The notes under the pieces are model-generated. The model was not told where the DNA came from, did not search any database, and saw only the letters and a program-made list of their open reading frames with translations. Below are positions 20,096-29,742 of a DNA stretch of 64,000 bases, one piece after another. Numbering within the stretch: position 1 is the first letter of the stretch; every line of letters starts with the position of its first letter. The translations under genes were made by a program, and so were the position numbers. Location of the stretch: positions 62,001 through 126,000 of the forward strand of contig NZ_BCYT01000006.1 in NCBI RefSeq assembly GCF_001598335.1, given 5' to 3'. Source of the DNA: Sphingobium abikonense NBRC 16140. Its GTDB lineage: Bacteria > Pseudomonadota > Alphaproteobacteria > Sphingomonadales > Sphingomonadaceae.

Positions 20096-21691
20096 ATGAA
20101 GCGCCTAGCCCTGACATTGCCATTCGCGGCGCTCATGCTCCTGACGCCAGCCCTGTCGGCCGAGGATGCCGTCCCGGATGACGGCACGCGATGGTGGAGG
20201 CATGTGCAGGCGTTGGCCAGCGACGAGATGGAGGGGCGCGGCACCGGCACGCCCGGCTATGACAAGGCGGCGGCCTATGTCATCGACGCATTCCAGTCGC
20301 TTGGCCTCAAGCCCATGGGGACCGATGGGTACAAGCAGCCTGTCGCCTTTGTCGAACAGGTCATTCAATCCGATCGCAGCAGCGCCGTCCTGCGTGGGCC
20401 GAATGGCGAAACACCCTTGGCCGTGCCCGGGGACCTCATCTTTTCCGGCGGGGGCGGGCCGGTGCCCGAGCAGATCGACGCACCAATGGTCTTTGCCGGA
20501 TATGGGTTGCATCTGCCCGACGAGGGGCATGACGACTTTGCCGGCCTGGACTTGGCGGGCAAGATCGTGGTGGTCGTGTCGGGCGGCCCCTCTACGATTT
20601 CCGGCGCGCTCAAATCCCATGCCCGGTCCGAGCGCGCAAAATATCTGGCGTCGAAGGGGGCGGTCGGGCTGATCAGCCTGGTGACGCCGGGGCAGGTCGA
20701 AATCCCCTGGGCGCGGCGCGTCAACCTGGCTGGCGCCCCGGCGCTTTATTATGCGGATGCCGCCCTGCGCGAAAGCGATCGACCCTTCCTGAACGCGCAG
20801 ATCGATCCGGCCCGGTCGCAATTGGTGTTCGAGGGATCGGGCCATGATTTTGCAGCTATTGCCAAAGCTGCCGATGCGTCCGCCCCGATCGCAGGCTTTC
20901 CCTTGGCGCAGCGGTTGAGCGCCCGGGTGGCGGCGACGCGGCGGGGCCTCTCCTCGCCCAACCTGATCGCAGTCATGCCAGGGAGCGACCCCCAGCTGCG
21001 CGATGAATATGTGGTGCTGTCCGCGCATCTGGATGGCTATGGCATCGGCACGCCGGTCAAGGGCGACGCCATCTACAATGGCGCGTTCGACAACGCTTCA
21101 GGCGTTGCCAGCCTGCTGGAAATCGCCCGCGCCTTGCAGCAGGCACCGCAAAAGCCCAAACGCTCCATCCTTTTCGCCATCGTGACAGCGGAGGAAAAGG
21201 GCCTGCTCGGGTCGCGCTATTTCGCCCGCCGGCCGACCGTGCCCGCCGACGCGATGGTCGCTGACCTCAATTTCGACATGGCGCTGCCGATCTTTCCGCT
21301 GACCAGCGTCACGCCGATCGGCTATGATCAAAGCTCCCTGGGGGATGATGCTTCGGCCGTCGGCGCAGCCATGAATCTGCCCATCACGCCGGATCCCTTT
21401 CCGGATCGTAACGTCTTTATCCGGTCGGACCAATATGCCTTCATCCGCCAGGGCATCCCGGCCTTGTTCTTCAAATATGGGTTCAAGGCTGGCACGCCCA
21501 AGGCCGTGGTGGAGAAGGCATGGCGCGCCCATCTTTACCATTCGCCCTTCGATGACCTGAACCAGCCCGTCATGCCGGCGGAAACCGCGAAACTGAACGC
21601 CTATGTCACGGCGGTAGCGCTGCGCGTGGCCAATGCGCCGGCCCGCCCGACATGGAATGCCGACAGCTTCTTCAGGCGGTTCGCGCAGTAG
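20096..21691 (+). CDS. M28 family metallopeptidase with PA domain
   Basis: A 531-residue exported peptidase. The signal peptide spans about residues 1-22 (LALTLPFAALMLLTPALSA). A PA-type insert (about 115-235) precedes or interrupts the catalytic domain. Zinc ligands and catalytic residues appear as SAHLDG (H311, D313), GAFDNASG (D332) and TAEEKGLLGS (catalytic and metal-binding Glu pair), with a late conserved histidine in AHLYHSP. Family members are aminopeptidases or glutamate carboxypeptidase-like enzymes in the periplasm or outside the cell. The ATG at 20096 was chosen because GGAG lies 7 bases upstream and a signal peptide follows directly; the frame is open to 20057. Specificity is unknown. 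Confidence 0.9.
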   Translation: MKRLALTLPFAALMLLTPALSAEDAVPDDGTRWWRHVQALASDEMEGRGTGTPGYDKAAAYVIDAFQSLGLKPMGTDGYKQPVAFVEQVIQSDRSSAVLRGPNGETPLAVPGDLIFSGGGGPVPEQIDAPMVFAGYGLHLPDEGHDDFAGLDLAGKIVVVVSGGPSTISGALKSHARSERAKYLASKGAVGLISLVTPGQVEIPWARRVNLAGAPALYYADAALRESDRPFLNAQIDPARSQLVFEGSGHDFAAIAKAADASAPIAGFPLAQRLSARVAATRRGLSSPNLIAVMPGSDPQLRDEYVVLSAHLDGYGIGTPVKGDAIYNGAFDNASGVASLLEIARALQQAPQKPKRSILFAIVTAEEKGLLGSRYFARRPTVPADAMVADLNFDMALPIFPLTSVTPIGYDQSSLGDDASAVGAAMNLPITPDPFPDRNVFIRSDQYAFIRQGIPALFFKYGFKAGTPKAVVEKAWRAHLYHSPFDDLNQPVMPAETAKLNAYVTAVALRVANAPARPTWNADSFFRRFAQ

Positions 21692-21730
21692 GGGCCAGCG
21701 CGTCCTGCACCGGCCCCGTCGCGGTCCATG

Positions 21731-22789
21731 TCACGCGGGCGCGCGATCCAGATAGGGCAGGCGATCGGTCAGCGCCGGCGGCAGGCCGTTGACGATGATC
21801 GATCGAGCCTGATGCCAGAGCGCGGAGAGCAGCAGTAGCGCCGATCCGATGACGAGGCTGGTGAGCGCCCAAGATAGCTCCACGGCGCCCGCTTGCTTGA
21901 ACAGGGCATAAAGGGCGAAGAGGACATAGGCGAGGCTTGACACCAGCAAGGCCCGCCGGTCGATCGCGAGTGCGACAAGGCCGAAGGCGATATAGAGCGC
22001 CACAACCAGCAGGGCGCGGCCGGCGCCGATTTCGCCCCCGTCCAGCACGCCCAGCAGATGAAACAGGGAATGGGCGATCATCGGCGCCGCGGCCAGATGC
22101 AGCCAGAAGGCAACGTCCGACCGGCGCGTGAGGCGCGCCCGGTCTGTCATGTCCCAGCGCATCGCCAGCAGAAAGATCGCCAAGCCCGACGCCAGCAGCA
22201 ACAGGAAGGGCAGGGTGCGATTGTCCGGGAAGGCCGCGATGACCAGGCCCGCCACCACGCCGGCGCCGGCGGCCGCGCCAGCCGCCACGGTGATCGGGAC
22301 CATGAACCGCCGCCAGTGCAGGGCCGCGCCCGCCGCGCCGACCGCTGCCGCCGCCGACAGGATCAAGGCGGCCGTGCGATCACCGGCATGCGGCCAGATT
22401 TGCGCGCCGATCGCGCCCGCCGCGAACGCAATCCCGCCGACGAAGCCGCATAGCAGCAGGATGGAGGGCAGGGCCATGCGACGCCGCCGAGTAAAATATT
22501 CGGCAAGCCCCCAACTGGCCGCCGCGACAAGCAGGCCCGACATGAAAGCGGGTTGATAGTCAGGTGCGCCGAATCGCATGCTGTTGCCCAGCCAGCCCAG
22601 CGCGACGAGCAGGATCACGCTGGCGATCGCGACGAAGATATCGTTAAAGCCGGTCAGTAGCCGGAATTGTTCTTCGTCGACCGCGACGGTCGCGCGTGAT
22701 CGCGCGACATGATCGCGCAACGCCTGCGCCGCTTGGGGAGACAGGACGCCGGCCGTTACGGCATCCTGCAAGTCGCTGTCGCTATACAT
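21731..22789 (-). CDS. DUF2157-like multi-pass membrane protein
   Basis: A 352-residue inner-membrane protein with a short soluble N-terminus (about residues 1-45, with SPQAAQALRDHV) followed by roughly ten hydrophobic segments. This architecture matches predicted membrane proteins of the DUF2157 group, whose role is not known. The ATG at 22789 has a strong ribosome site (GGGAGGA). The gene is convergent with the M28 peptidase (39 bases between the stops) and divergent from the nitronate monooxygenase gene. No catalytic motif was seen. Confidence 0.75.
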   Translation of the reverse strand: MYSDSDLQDAVTAGVLSPQAAQALRDHVARSRATVAVDEEQFRLLTGFNDIFVAIASVILLVALGWLGNSMRFGAPDYQPAFMSGLLVAAASWGLAEYFTRRRRMALPSILLLCGFVGGIAFAAGAIGAQIWPHAGDRTAALILSAAAAVGAAGAALHWRRFMVPITVAAGAAAGAGVVAGLVIAAFPDNRTLPFLLLLASGLAIFLLAMRWDMTDRARLTRRSDVAFWLHLAAAPMIAHSLFHLLGVLDGGEIGAGRALLVVALYIAFGLVALAIDRRALLVSSLAYVLFALYALFKQAGAVELSWALTSLVIGSALLLLSALWHQARSIIVNGLPPALTDRLPYLDRAPA

Positions 22790-22925
22790 GGCTCATCCTC
22801 CCAGAGGGGTTTGATGGCCGAATGATAGCACTACTGTATTATTCTATCAATACAGTCGTTTTTGGGCTTTTTCGGGCGCTTTTCCGATGTTAGCGCCGCA
22901 TCATCGATAAGAGAGGACGTTGTTC

Positions 22926-23858
22926 ATGACTTTGCCGTCGTTGCTGAGGGACCGGCTGTCGCTGCCGCTGATCGGTTCCCCGATGTTCATCATTTCGCAG
23001 CCCGACCTGGTCATTGCGCAATGTCGCAGCGGTATCGTCGGCGCTTTCCCTTCGCTCAATGCCCGGCCGGCGGGAATGTTCGAAAGCTGGTTGCAGCAAT
23101 TGGGAGAGGCGTTGGATGAGAGCCATGCCCCCTTTGCCGTCAACCTGATCGTCCACCGCACCAACAGCCGGCTGGAAGAGGATCTGGCGCTGTGCGTGCG
23201 CTATCGCGTGCCGCTCGTCATCACGTCGCTGGGCGCGCGCGAGGACGTCAATGAGGCCATCCACAGCTATGGCGGCATCGTCCTGCATGATGTCATCAAC
23301 AATGTCTTCGCCCGTAAGGCGGTGGAAAAGGGGGCGGACGGGCTGATCGCCGTCGCTGCGGGGGCAGGGGGGCATGCCGGCACCTTGTCGCCCTTCGCCC
23401 TGGTCCAGGAAATCCGCGCCTGGTTCGATGGACCGCTTGCGTTGTCGGGATCGATCGCGACGGGCCGGTCGATCGCGGCGGCGCGCATGATCGGTGCGGA
23501 CCTCGGCTATATGGGGACGCCTTTTATCGCGACGCAGGAAGCCAATGCTCAGGCGGCCTACAAGCAGATGATCGTGGACGGCAGCGCGCAGGACATCGTC
23601 TATTCCGACGTGTTCACCGGCGTACTCGGCAACTATCTGCGGCCCAGCATCGTCGCGGCCGGGCTTGATCCCGACGCGCTGCCCAAGGCGAAGGACATGG
23701 ATTTTGCAAGCCTGACGGGCGGCGAGAAGAAGGCGTGGCGCGACGTGTGGGGCGCGGGGCAGGGCATCGGCGCCATCCATAAGGTTCAACCCGCCGCGGA
23801 CTTCATCGCCGGGCTGAAGGCCGATTATCGGGCGGCGGTGGAGGGTTTCACGGCCTGA
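22926..23858 (+). CDS. Nitronate monooxygenase (2-nitropropane dioxygenase family)
   Basis: A 310-residue FMN-dependent TIM-barrel protein. The opening LPLIGSPMFIISQPDLVIAQ and the glycine-rich phosphate-binding segment GLIAVAAGAGGHAGTLSPF (with the family's conserved histidine) identify the nitronate monooxygenase/2-nitropropane dioxygenase family. ALSGSIATGRSIAAA and GADLGYMGTPFIAT are the usual FMN-binding stretches. It probably oxidises propionate-3-nitronate or related toxic nitronates, but many family members have other or unknown substrates. The start is ATG 22926, with AGAGGA upstream. Its 3' end overlaps the convergent hydrolase gene by 11 bases. Confidence 0.9.
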   Translation: MTLPSLLRDRLSLPLIGSPMFIISQPDLVIAQCRSGIVGAFPSLNARPAGMFESWLQQLGEALDESHAPFAVNLIVHRTNSRLEEDLALCVRYRVPLVITSLGAREDVNEAIHSYGGIVLHDVINNVFARKAVEKGADGLIAVAAGAGGHAGTLSPFALVQEIRAWFDGPLALSGSIATGRSIAAARMIGADLGYMGTPFIATQEANAQAAYKQMIVDGSAQDIVYSDVFTGVLGNYLRPSIVAAGLDPDALPKAKDMDFASLTGGEKKAWRDVWGAGQGIGAIHKVQPAADFIAGLKADYRAAVEGFTA

Positions 23859-24762
23859 CGCCGGCGACCGCCCCCTGTTTCAATTGGGGGCAAAGGAAGC
23901 GCTGCGTCTCGGCAATGAATCGATCGAACTGGTCATGGTGCAGCCAATGGCCCGCATTGTCGAATTCAATCAGGCTGGCATCGCGAAAATGCGCCATGCG
24001 ACCGTCCTTGGCCGGGTTGGACGCCCAACTGTCGCGCCCGAGGTAGAGCTGGGTCGGGCAAGTGATCCGGTTCCAGAATGACGGCAATTCGCCGTCCGAT
24101 GCTGCATCGGGCGCAATGCCTTTCAGATAGGGATCAAATTTCCAGCTATAGCTGCCGTCTTCGTTGCGATTGATGCCATGCTGGGTCAGGTGCATGGCCT
24201 GCTCCAGCGTCAGCTTCTCGTTGCGTTCGCGCATCCGCCCGACCGCCGCTTCCAGCGTGGGGTAGGACCGGGGCGTCCGATGCGCGCGGGCGCGGCGACC
24301 TTCGATCCAGTCGCGCCAGATATCGGGGGATGCCTGTTCCTTGCGCTGGTCCAGAGCGTCGGGTGACAGGCCAAGCCCTTCGATCGCGATGATCCTGTCG
24401 ACCTTTTCGGGGAAAAGGCCCGCAAAGCGCAGGCTGATCGATCCGCCCAGCGAATGTCCGATGATGTTGACCGGCGACCGATCAAGCAGGTCGACCAGCA
24501 GCGACAGGTCATAGACGAAATGCGCGATCGGATAGGCTCCGGTCGGTGACCAGGCGCTGTCGCCATGCCCGCGCAGATCCGGCGCGATGACGTGAAAATC
24601 CCGCGCCAGAACGCGCGCCGTCCAGTCCCAGCTATGGGCGTGATCGAATCCGCCATGGACCAGGATCAAGAGGGGCGCGGAAGGATTGCCCCAATCCAGA
24701 TAGTGGAGGCGCGACCGCAGCGACGTGAAGAAATGCGATGTCGGAGTGGGCGCAGCCGGCAT
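23848..24762 (-). CDS. Alpha/beta hydrolase
   Basis: A 304-residue alpha/beta-hydrolase-fold enzyme. The oxyanion-hole segment LLILVHGGFDHAHSWDW, the nucleophile elbow GHSLGGS (catalytic Ser) and the late FDNAGHWLHHD (catalytic His) are intact. There is no signal peptide, so it is cytosolic. The sequence resembles epoxide-hydrolase/esterase-type members, but the substrate cannot be assigned. It is convergent with the nitronate monooxygenase gene, overlapping it by 11 bases. The next gene, a histidine kinase on the same strand, ends 162 bases upstream of this start. Confidence 0.88.
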   Translation of the reverse strand: MPAAPTPTSHFFTSLRSRLHYLDWGNPSAPLLILVHGGFDHAHSWDWTARVLARDFHVIAPDLRGHGDSAWSPTGAYPIAHFVYDLSLLVDLLDRSPVNIIGHSLGGSISLRFAGLFPEKVDRIIAIEGLGLSPDALDQRKEQASPDIWRDWIEGRRARAHRTPRSYPTLEAAVGRMRERNEKLTLEQAMHLTQHGINRNEDGSYSWKFDPYLKGIAPDAASDGELPSFWNRITCPTQLYLGRDSWASNPAKDGRMAHFRDASLIEFDNAGHWLHHDQFDRFIAETQRFLCPQLKQGAVAGVRP

Positions 24763-24924
24763 GTTTCAGGATCCTGCAGTGTCGGTTTGCATGTCCGCCT
24801 GACCATTGGCGCGCGCGCCTCATCTTGCAAGCGCGAATGAACAATGAGGCGTCTTTTCCGCAATTTCGCCCCGCAAAACGGGAAAATTACTGCCCTGCGG
24901 CAAGATGGGGCAGGGGCGTTGCCC

Positions 24925-26886
24925 CTATACGGGATCGATCGACGGGCCGAATTCCCGTTGCGCGCCTTCTTGGGAAAGCGAGCGAACGCCGTTGACCATC
25001 CGGGCCAGTTCGGCTTGTCGGAAGGGTTTGTCCAGCCGCGGCCTGCTGCTGGAATGGGGCGGCAATTCGGCAAAACCTGTAATAATGATAACGGGCAGGC
25101 CGGGATGCGCCTGCTCGATTGCGTCGGCCAGTTGCGCGCCGGTCATGCCGGGCATGGCGTGATCGGTCACGACCATGTCGATGCGGGATTGATCGAGCAT
25201 GCGCAGCGCGTCGGCGGCGCTCCCCGCGCGAAACACGGTGTGACCCAGATCCTCCAACATGCCGGCCGTGTTCGTCAGCACCAGATCGTCGTCATCGACG
25301 GCCAGGATAACCAGTGGCGACTGCGTCTGCACGACGCTGTGGCCGCTGATGTCAGCCTCGCGCGTTTCCGCTTCCTGCGACACGGGCAGCCACAAGGATA
25401 CGGTCGTGCCCACCCCCACGCTGCTGTCGATGGTCAGCGCGCCGCCACATTGTTCGACAAAGCCGTGGACCATGGACAGCCCAAGGCCGGTGCCTTTGCC
25501 CACGCCCTTTGTGGTGAAAAACGGCTCACGCGCTCGCTCCAGCGTGGCGCTGTCCATGCCTTCGCCCTCGTCGATCACCGACAATTTGACATAGGTGCCG
25601 CTTGCCAGGCCAGGAACTGCCCCCTGCGCCGTCAACATTTCGCTGCCGCTGATCGTGATTCGACCGCCCTCCGGCATTGCGTCGCGTGCGTTCACCACCA
25701 GGTTCAGCACCGCCATTTCCAACTGGCCGGGATCGGCATAAGCGGGGGCTAGGCTTTTTGGAAACAGGCTCTCGATACTGATGACTGGCCCCACGCTGCT
25801 TTGCAGCATGTCGGCCATGCCCTGAACAAGCGCCACGCAATCGACGCTTTGCAGCTTCAATTCCTGCCGTCTGGCAAAAGCGAGCATCCGCTGCGTCAAG
25901 GTGGCGCCCCGGTCGGCCGCCGCCATCGCATTATCAAGGAAGCGCTCAATATCGCCGCCCTTGGCGAGCCGCATTCTGGCCAGTTCCAGACTGCCGACGA
26001 TCACCGCCAACAGATTATTGAAGTCATGCGCGACCCCGCCGGTCAGCTTGCCGATCGCATCCATCTTCTGCGCCTGCATGATCGCCGCTCGGGCATCTTC
26101 CAGCGCCTGCTGGGATTCGCGCCGTTCGGTCAGGTCGCGCGTCACCTTGGCATATCCGATCACTTCTCCTGCGGAATCGCGAATGGTGTCGATCACCGCA
26201 TTGGCCCAGAATCGGCTACCGTCCTTGCGGATGCGCCAGCCTTCGGATTCGAACCGGCCATCACGCTGGGCGCTGCTCAGGGCGCGGGAGGGGAGGCCGG
26301 CGATACGGTCCTCCTCCGAATAGAAGAGAGCGAAATTCTTGCCCAATATCTCCTCGGCCGTATAGCCTTTCGCGCGCTCGGCTCCGCTGTTCCAGCTTGT
26401 GATGGTGCCGACGGGGTCGAGCATGTAGATGGCATAGTCCGACACGCTTTCGACCAGCAGGCGAAACCGCTCCTCGCTCTTGCGCAGCGCTTCGTCCGCC
26501 GCGCGCCTTTCGGTCAGATCGCGGGTGATCTTCGCAAAGCCCAGCAGCCGACCGTCCGTATCGCGGATCGGGTCAATAACGACATTCGCCCAGAAATGGG
26601 TGCCATCCTTGCGCACCCGCCAGCCTTCGGCTTCGAAACGCCCCTCCTGACGGGCCGTTTCCAAAGCCGCGGCAGGCACCCCTGCGGCCTGATCCTGCGG
26701 CGTGTAGAAGCGCGAAAAATGCTGGCCGATTATCTCGTCCGGCTCATATCCCTTGAACCGGCGCGCACCGGCATTCCAGCTGGCGATCCGGCCATCGGTA
26801 TCAAGCATGAAGATCGCGTAATCCGTCACGCTTTGAACAAGCAACTCGAAGCGGTTGCCGCTATATTCCGATGGGAGGCTTTTCAT
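24925..26886 (-). CDS. PAS-PAS hybrid histidine kinase with C-terminal receiver
   Basis: A 653-residue cytosolic sensor kinase. Two PAS domains (about 12-125 and 140-255) are near copies of each other and share FELLVQSVTDYAI/FRLLVESVSDYAI and the RKDGxxFWAN block. Next comes a HisKA-type domain with phospho-acceptor H287 in GGVAHDFNN, a HATPase domain with N box VNARDAMPEGG (about 399-408) and G2 box GTGLGLS (465-471), and a receiver domain (about 525-640) with phospho-acceptor D575 in VTDHAMPGMTG and the conserved Lys in LDKPF. No DNA-binding output is attached, so the signal must pass to another protein. It has the same kinase-receiver module as the LOV kinase at 54-56 kb. It is divergent from kdgK. 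Confidence 0.93.
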   Translation of the reverse strand: MKSLPSEYSGNRFELLVQSVTDYAIFMLDTDGRIASWNAGARRFKGYEPDEIIGQHFSRFYTPQDQAAGVPAAALETARQEGRFEAEGWRVRKDGTHFWANVVIDPIRDTDGRLLGFAKITRDLTERRAADEALRKSEERFRLLVESVSDYAIYMLDPVGTITSWNSGAERAKGYTAEEILGKNFALFYSEEDRIAGLPSRALSSAQRDGRFESEGWRIRKDGSRFWANAVIDTIRDSAGEVIGYAKVTRDLTERRESQQALEDARAAIMQAQKMDAIGKLTGGVAHDFNNLLAVIVGSLELARMRLAKGGDIERFLDNAMAAADRGATLTQRMLAFARRQELKLQSVDCVALVQGMADMLQSSVGPVISIESLFPKSLAPAYADPGQLEMAVLNLVVNARDAMPEGGRITISGSEMLTAQGAVPGLASGTYVKLSVIDEGEGMDSATLERAREPFFTTKGVGKGTGLGLSMVHGFVEQCGGALTIDSSVGVGTTVSLWLPVSQEAETREADISGHSVVQTQSPLVILAVDDDDLVLTNTAGMLEDLGHTVFRAGSAADALRMLDQSRIDMVVTDHAMPGMTGAQLADAIEQAHPGLPVIIITGFAELPPHSSSRPRLDKPFRQAELARMVNGVRSLSQEGAQREFGPSIDPV

Positions 26887-27060
26887 TCTGTCCCCTTATG
26901 GTCCGCTGACCCGCGCGAACCTGATTTTTGCTTCAGCAAAACGTCGCCGGCACTTGATCGTTCCCTCCTCGCGCGCGGCACGCGTGGCAAGCCGACTTGA
27001 CTTGGCGACCGCCTCTGCCCACCACGCGGGCGCAAATCAAGCAGCAGGACAGGCATCGGC

Positions 27061-27969
27061 ATGAAGGCAAAGACGGGCATCACGGTCATTGGGGAAGCGA
27101 TGCTGGAACTCAGCCATGGTGACGGGGAAAGCTGGAATTTGCGCTACGGCGGCGATGTCATCAATACCGCCGTCCACCTCGCCCGTTTTGGCGACACGGT
27201 CCGTCTGGCAAGCGCGCTCGGCATTGACCCGATGAGCGCGCATCTGATCGCCCAGTGGCAGGCCGAGGGCGTGGATACGCAGTTAGTCCTCGCCGCCGCC
27301 GATCGGTTGCCCGGCCTCTATGCGATCGAAACCGACGCCGACGGTGAGCGCAGCTTTCATTATTGGCGCAGCGAGGCGGCCGCGCGGCGCATGTTCGCCT
27401 TGCCCGACAGCGATGTGATAGTGGCGGGCGCGGCGCAATCCGACCTGCTCTATTTTTCGCTGATCACGCTTGCCATCCTGCCAGATGATGGGCGTGAAGC
27501 GTTGTTGGGTGTGTGCGAACATGTTCGCGCCAATGGCGGGCGGGTGGCCTTCGACGGCAATTACCGGGCGCGGCTATGGCCTGACGCTGCGACGGCGCGC
27601 CATTGGCGCGATCGCGCCATCGCGCTCGCGGATATGGGCCTGCCCACGCTCGCCGACGAGGTGGAAATGGGCGAGGCCGACAATGCGGCGGACGCCGCCG
27701 CGCGCTGGGGGGCGGGAGAGGGCCGCGAGATCATCGTGAAACTGGGGGCGGACGGATGTCTGGTCGACGGGCAACTGATTGCTCCCCCACGCCAGATAGA
27801 CGTCATTGATTCGAGCGGCGCTGGCGACGCTTTCAATGCCGGCTACCTTCATGCACGGCTCGCTGGAGCGCCTCCTGCGGAAGCCGCCCTGGCGGGTCAT
27901 CGCCTCGCCGGATGGAATATCGGCCGTCGCGGCGCGATCCCGGCAAAGGACGCTGATGCCCCCTATTGA
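27061..27969 (+). CDS. kdgK: 2-keto-3-deoxygluconate kinase (PfkB family)
   Basis: A 302-residue PfkB-family sugar kinase. It has the N-terminal GDVINTAVHLARFG block and the C-terminal signature DSSGAGDAFNAGYL, which contains the catalytic aspartate and anion hole. Closest by pattern to KdgK, which phosphorylates 2-keto-3-deoxygluconate in the Entner-Doudoroff/uronate pathways; another PfkB sugar substrate remains possible. Cytosolic. It starts at ATG 27061 with a weak AGGACAGG ribosome site. No other uronate genes adjoin it, so the pathway context is not confirmed here. Confidence 0.83.
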   Translation: MKAKTGITVIGEAMLELSHGDGESWNLRYGGDVINTAVHLARFGDTVRLASALGIDPMSAHLIAQWQAEGVDTQLVLAAADRLPGLYAIETDADGERSFHYWRSEAAARRMFALPDSDVIVAGAAQSDLLYFSLITLAILPDDGREALLGVCEHVRANGGRVAFDGNYRARLWPDAATARHWRDRAIALADMGLPTLADEVEMGEADNAADAAARWGAGEGREIIVKLGADGCLVDGQLIAPPRQIDVIDSSGAGDAFNAGYLHARLAGAPPAEAALAGHRLAGWNIGRRGAIPAKDADAPY

Positions 27970-28005
27970 AACTTATGACAGGGGCAGCTGAGTCCAATCC
28001 ATATT

Positions 28006-28023
28006 ATTTTGGCGAACCAAAAT
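28006..28023. terminator. Small hairpin between convergent kdgK and bufC
   Basis: A perfect 7-bp inverted repeat, ATTTTGG / CCAAAAT, with a CGAA loop lies midway between the convergent kdgK and bufC genes. It could end transcription from either side. The stem is A/T rich and there is no long T run, so it is a weak candidate. Confidence 0.4.
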
Positions 28024-28103
28024 CTTCCGCGGGCCATGGCAGCCGTATCAACTTTTCTCTCGTATATGGTATCCGGAATGCCAGCCTCTGGCAGACCCGG
28101 TTT

Positions 28104-28889
28104 TCACAGATAACTTGATGTTCGAGGTTGCGCTGACCAGTCATCCTTTATAGCCACGATTAGATGGTCTGACAGCCATAGGCCCAACCACTGACCGACC
28201 AGCGCCACGCCCTTCTGTTCGCCACAGAAAAGCGTGACGTCACGGCACAATGCGCCGAATGACATGCCGCTCCGAAGATCGCGCAATGCCTGGCATTCGG
28301 CATCGTCTATCGGTCTCATCCGGCATTTTTCGCCCTGTCGCCACAACAGAACAACCTGCGGCGCGTCCAGGTTTCGCGATACGGGTGGCTCCTTTTCATC
28401 GACGAGGGCGGACCATATGGCAAAGGCGTTTGTTCTCAGCTCCAAAAACCGCGTCGAGAGCGCAAACGTCAGGACCGCGCGATCCCAGTCGATGTTGTCT
28501 AGTTTCTCCAAAGCAATCACGGTACTATCGGCCGCGACAAACAGTTCCTCCAGCCCAAGCTCGATAGACGCGATTTCCCCAATCTCCGGATCCTGGGTGT
28601 GAAGACGCGCCAGCGTCGCTGGGAAATCGCGGCCGTAAGCGTCCAGCGTCCAACTGCTCGGAGGAACGCTTTCAATATGATGCACGGCACTGTGGAAAAA
28701 TGCCTCATCGCCAATCCAGGCGCGGGTTCGCGCAAAGCTGCTTTCGAGACACTCGACGAGTTGGGCGCGATAGTTGTTCTGATACACGACAAGGCCTGGA
28801 CCCGCCGACGCGCCCATGCGGCCGGCAGCGATCAGATCCTCACGCACCAGCCAGTCGCGCATATCGCGCTGGAGCGCCAGGAGGCTCAT
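28104..28889 (-). CDS. bufC: DUF2063 protein, BufC-like partner of the MNIO enzyme
   Basis: A 261-residue protein. Its N-terminal part (about residues 3-95, with LLALQRDMRDWL and VYQNNYRAQLVECLESSFARTR) is the DUF2063 putative DNA-binding domain found beside DUF692 enzymes, and the remainder is the usual helical or mixed partner domain. In bufferin and related MNIO systems this protein (BufC/GigB/MbnC-like) forms a complex with the DUF692 enzyme and presents the precursor peptide. The start is fixed at ATG 28889 by an ATGA overlap with the bufB stop; the frame is open to 29036 but would cover bufB. Third gene of bufA2-bufB-bufC. The function is inferred from family and context. Confidence 0.85.
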   Translation of the reverse strand: MSLLALQRDMRDWLVREDLIAAGRMGASAGPGLVVYQNNYRAQLVECLESSFARTRAWIGDEAFFHSAVHHIESVPPSSWTLDAYGRDFPATLARLHTQDPEIGEIASIELGLEELFVAADSTVIALEKLDNIDWDRAVLTFALSTRFLELRTNAFAIWSALVDEKEPPVSRNLDAPQVVLLWRQGEKCRMRPIDDAECQALRDLRSGMSFGALCRDVTLFCGEQKGVALVGQWLGLWLSDHLIVAIKDDWSAQPRTSSYL

Positions 28890-29716
28890 GCCGCTTCCTC
28901 GATATTCCCCGCCGCGATCCCACGTGCGATGGATAGCTCGGCGAGGAGGTCCGCCAGCGGCGGGATGGCATCGTCGCGCTCGATCATCGTTGCGACCGGC
29001 CCAAGCTTGTGGATGACATGGGCATAGAGATGCCACACTGAAGGAGGCACTGCCTGGTCATGCGTGTCGATCAGCAGATGCTCCCCCCTGCTGTGCCCTG
29101 CGAGATGGATCTGGCGCACGCGGTCGAGCGGCAAGGCATCGAGATAGGCGATGGGGTCGAAGCCATGATTGCTGGCGCTAACGAAGACATTGTTCACGTC
29201 GAGTAGCAGGCCGCAGCCTGTTCGGGCGCACAGGGCATCAATGAATTGCCATTCTGTCATCTCCGCCGCAGCGAAGTCGATATAGGTCGATGGATTCTCG
29301 ATCAGCATCGACCGGCCCAGCGCGGTATGCGCCCGGTCGACATTGGCACAAACAACGTCCAGTGCTTCTTGCGTGTAGGGCAGCGGCAACAGGTCGTGCG
29401 AGCTGAACCCGTCGATCCGCGACCAGCTGAGGTGATCCGACACGAATAACGGTTCAATGTCGTTCACCAGCGCGCGCAACCGGGCGAGATAGGCCTGATC
29501 AAGACCATCGGCGGACCCGACGGACATGGACACGCCATGCAGCGCGACGGGGTAACGGGCGCGGATATCCCGCAGAATTGCGCGCGGCCGGCCGCCATCG
29601 ACCATGAAATTTTCCGAGATCACTTCAAGGAAATCGACGGAAACGCAATGATCCAGAAAATCGTCATAGTGCGGTTTGCGCAGACCAAGTCCGAAACCGG
29701 AAAAGGACGGGATCAT
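28886..29716 (-). CDS. bufB: DUF692 multinuclear non-heme iron oxidase (BufB)
   Basis: A 276-residue TIM-barrel enzyme of the DUF692/MNIO family, which modifies cysteines in ribosomally made peptides. Candidate iron ligands seen in the usual order: H60 (VALHGVSMS), D94-H95 (VSDHLSW), E140-N141 (LIENPS), D173 and N175 (LLDVNNVF), H204 and H208 (IHLAGH), D217 and H219 (IDTHDQ), and E246 (MIERDD). Well-studied relatives convert cysteine to oxazolone/thioamide (MbnB) or to thiooxazole in copper-binding bufferins. The start is ATG 29716, with AGGAG 9 bases upstream; a TTG at 29737 is less likely. It is cytosolic, so the precursor must be modified before export. It lies 61 bases behind bufA2, after a hairpin. 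Confidence 0.92.
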   Translation of the reverse strand: MIPSFSGFGLGLRKPHYDDFLDHCVSVDFLEVISENFMVDGGRPRAILRDIRARYPVALHGVSMSVGSADGLDQAYLARLRALVNDIEPLFVSDHLSWSRIDGFSSHDLLPLPYTQEALDVVCANVDRAHTALGRSMLIENPSTYIDFAAAEMTEWQFIDALCARTGCGLLLDVNNVFVSASNHGFDPIAYLDALPLDRVRQIHLAGHSRGEHLLIDTHDQAVPPSVWHLYAHVIHKLGPVATMIERDDAIPPLADLLAELSIARGIAAGNIEEAA

Positions 29717-29742
29717 GGAAACAACTCCTGCAGGCAAAGGAT

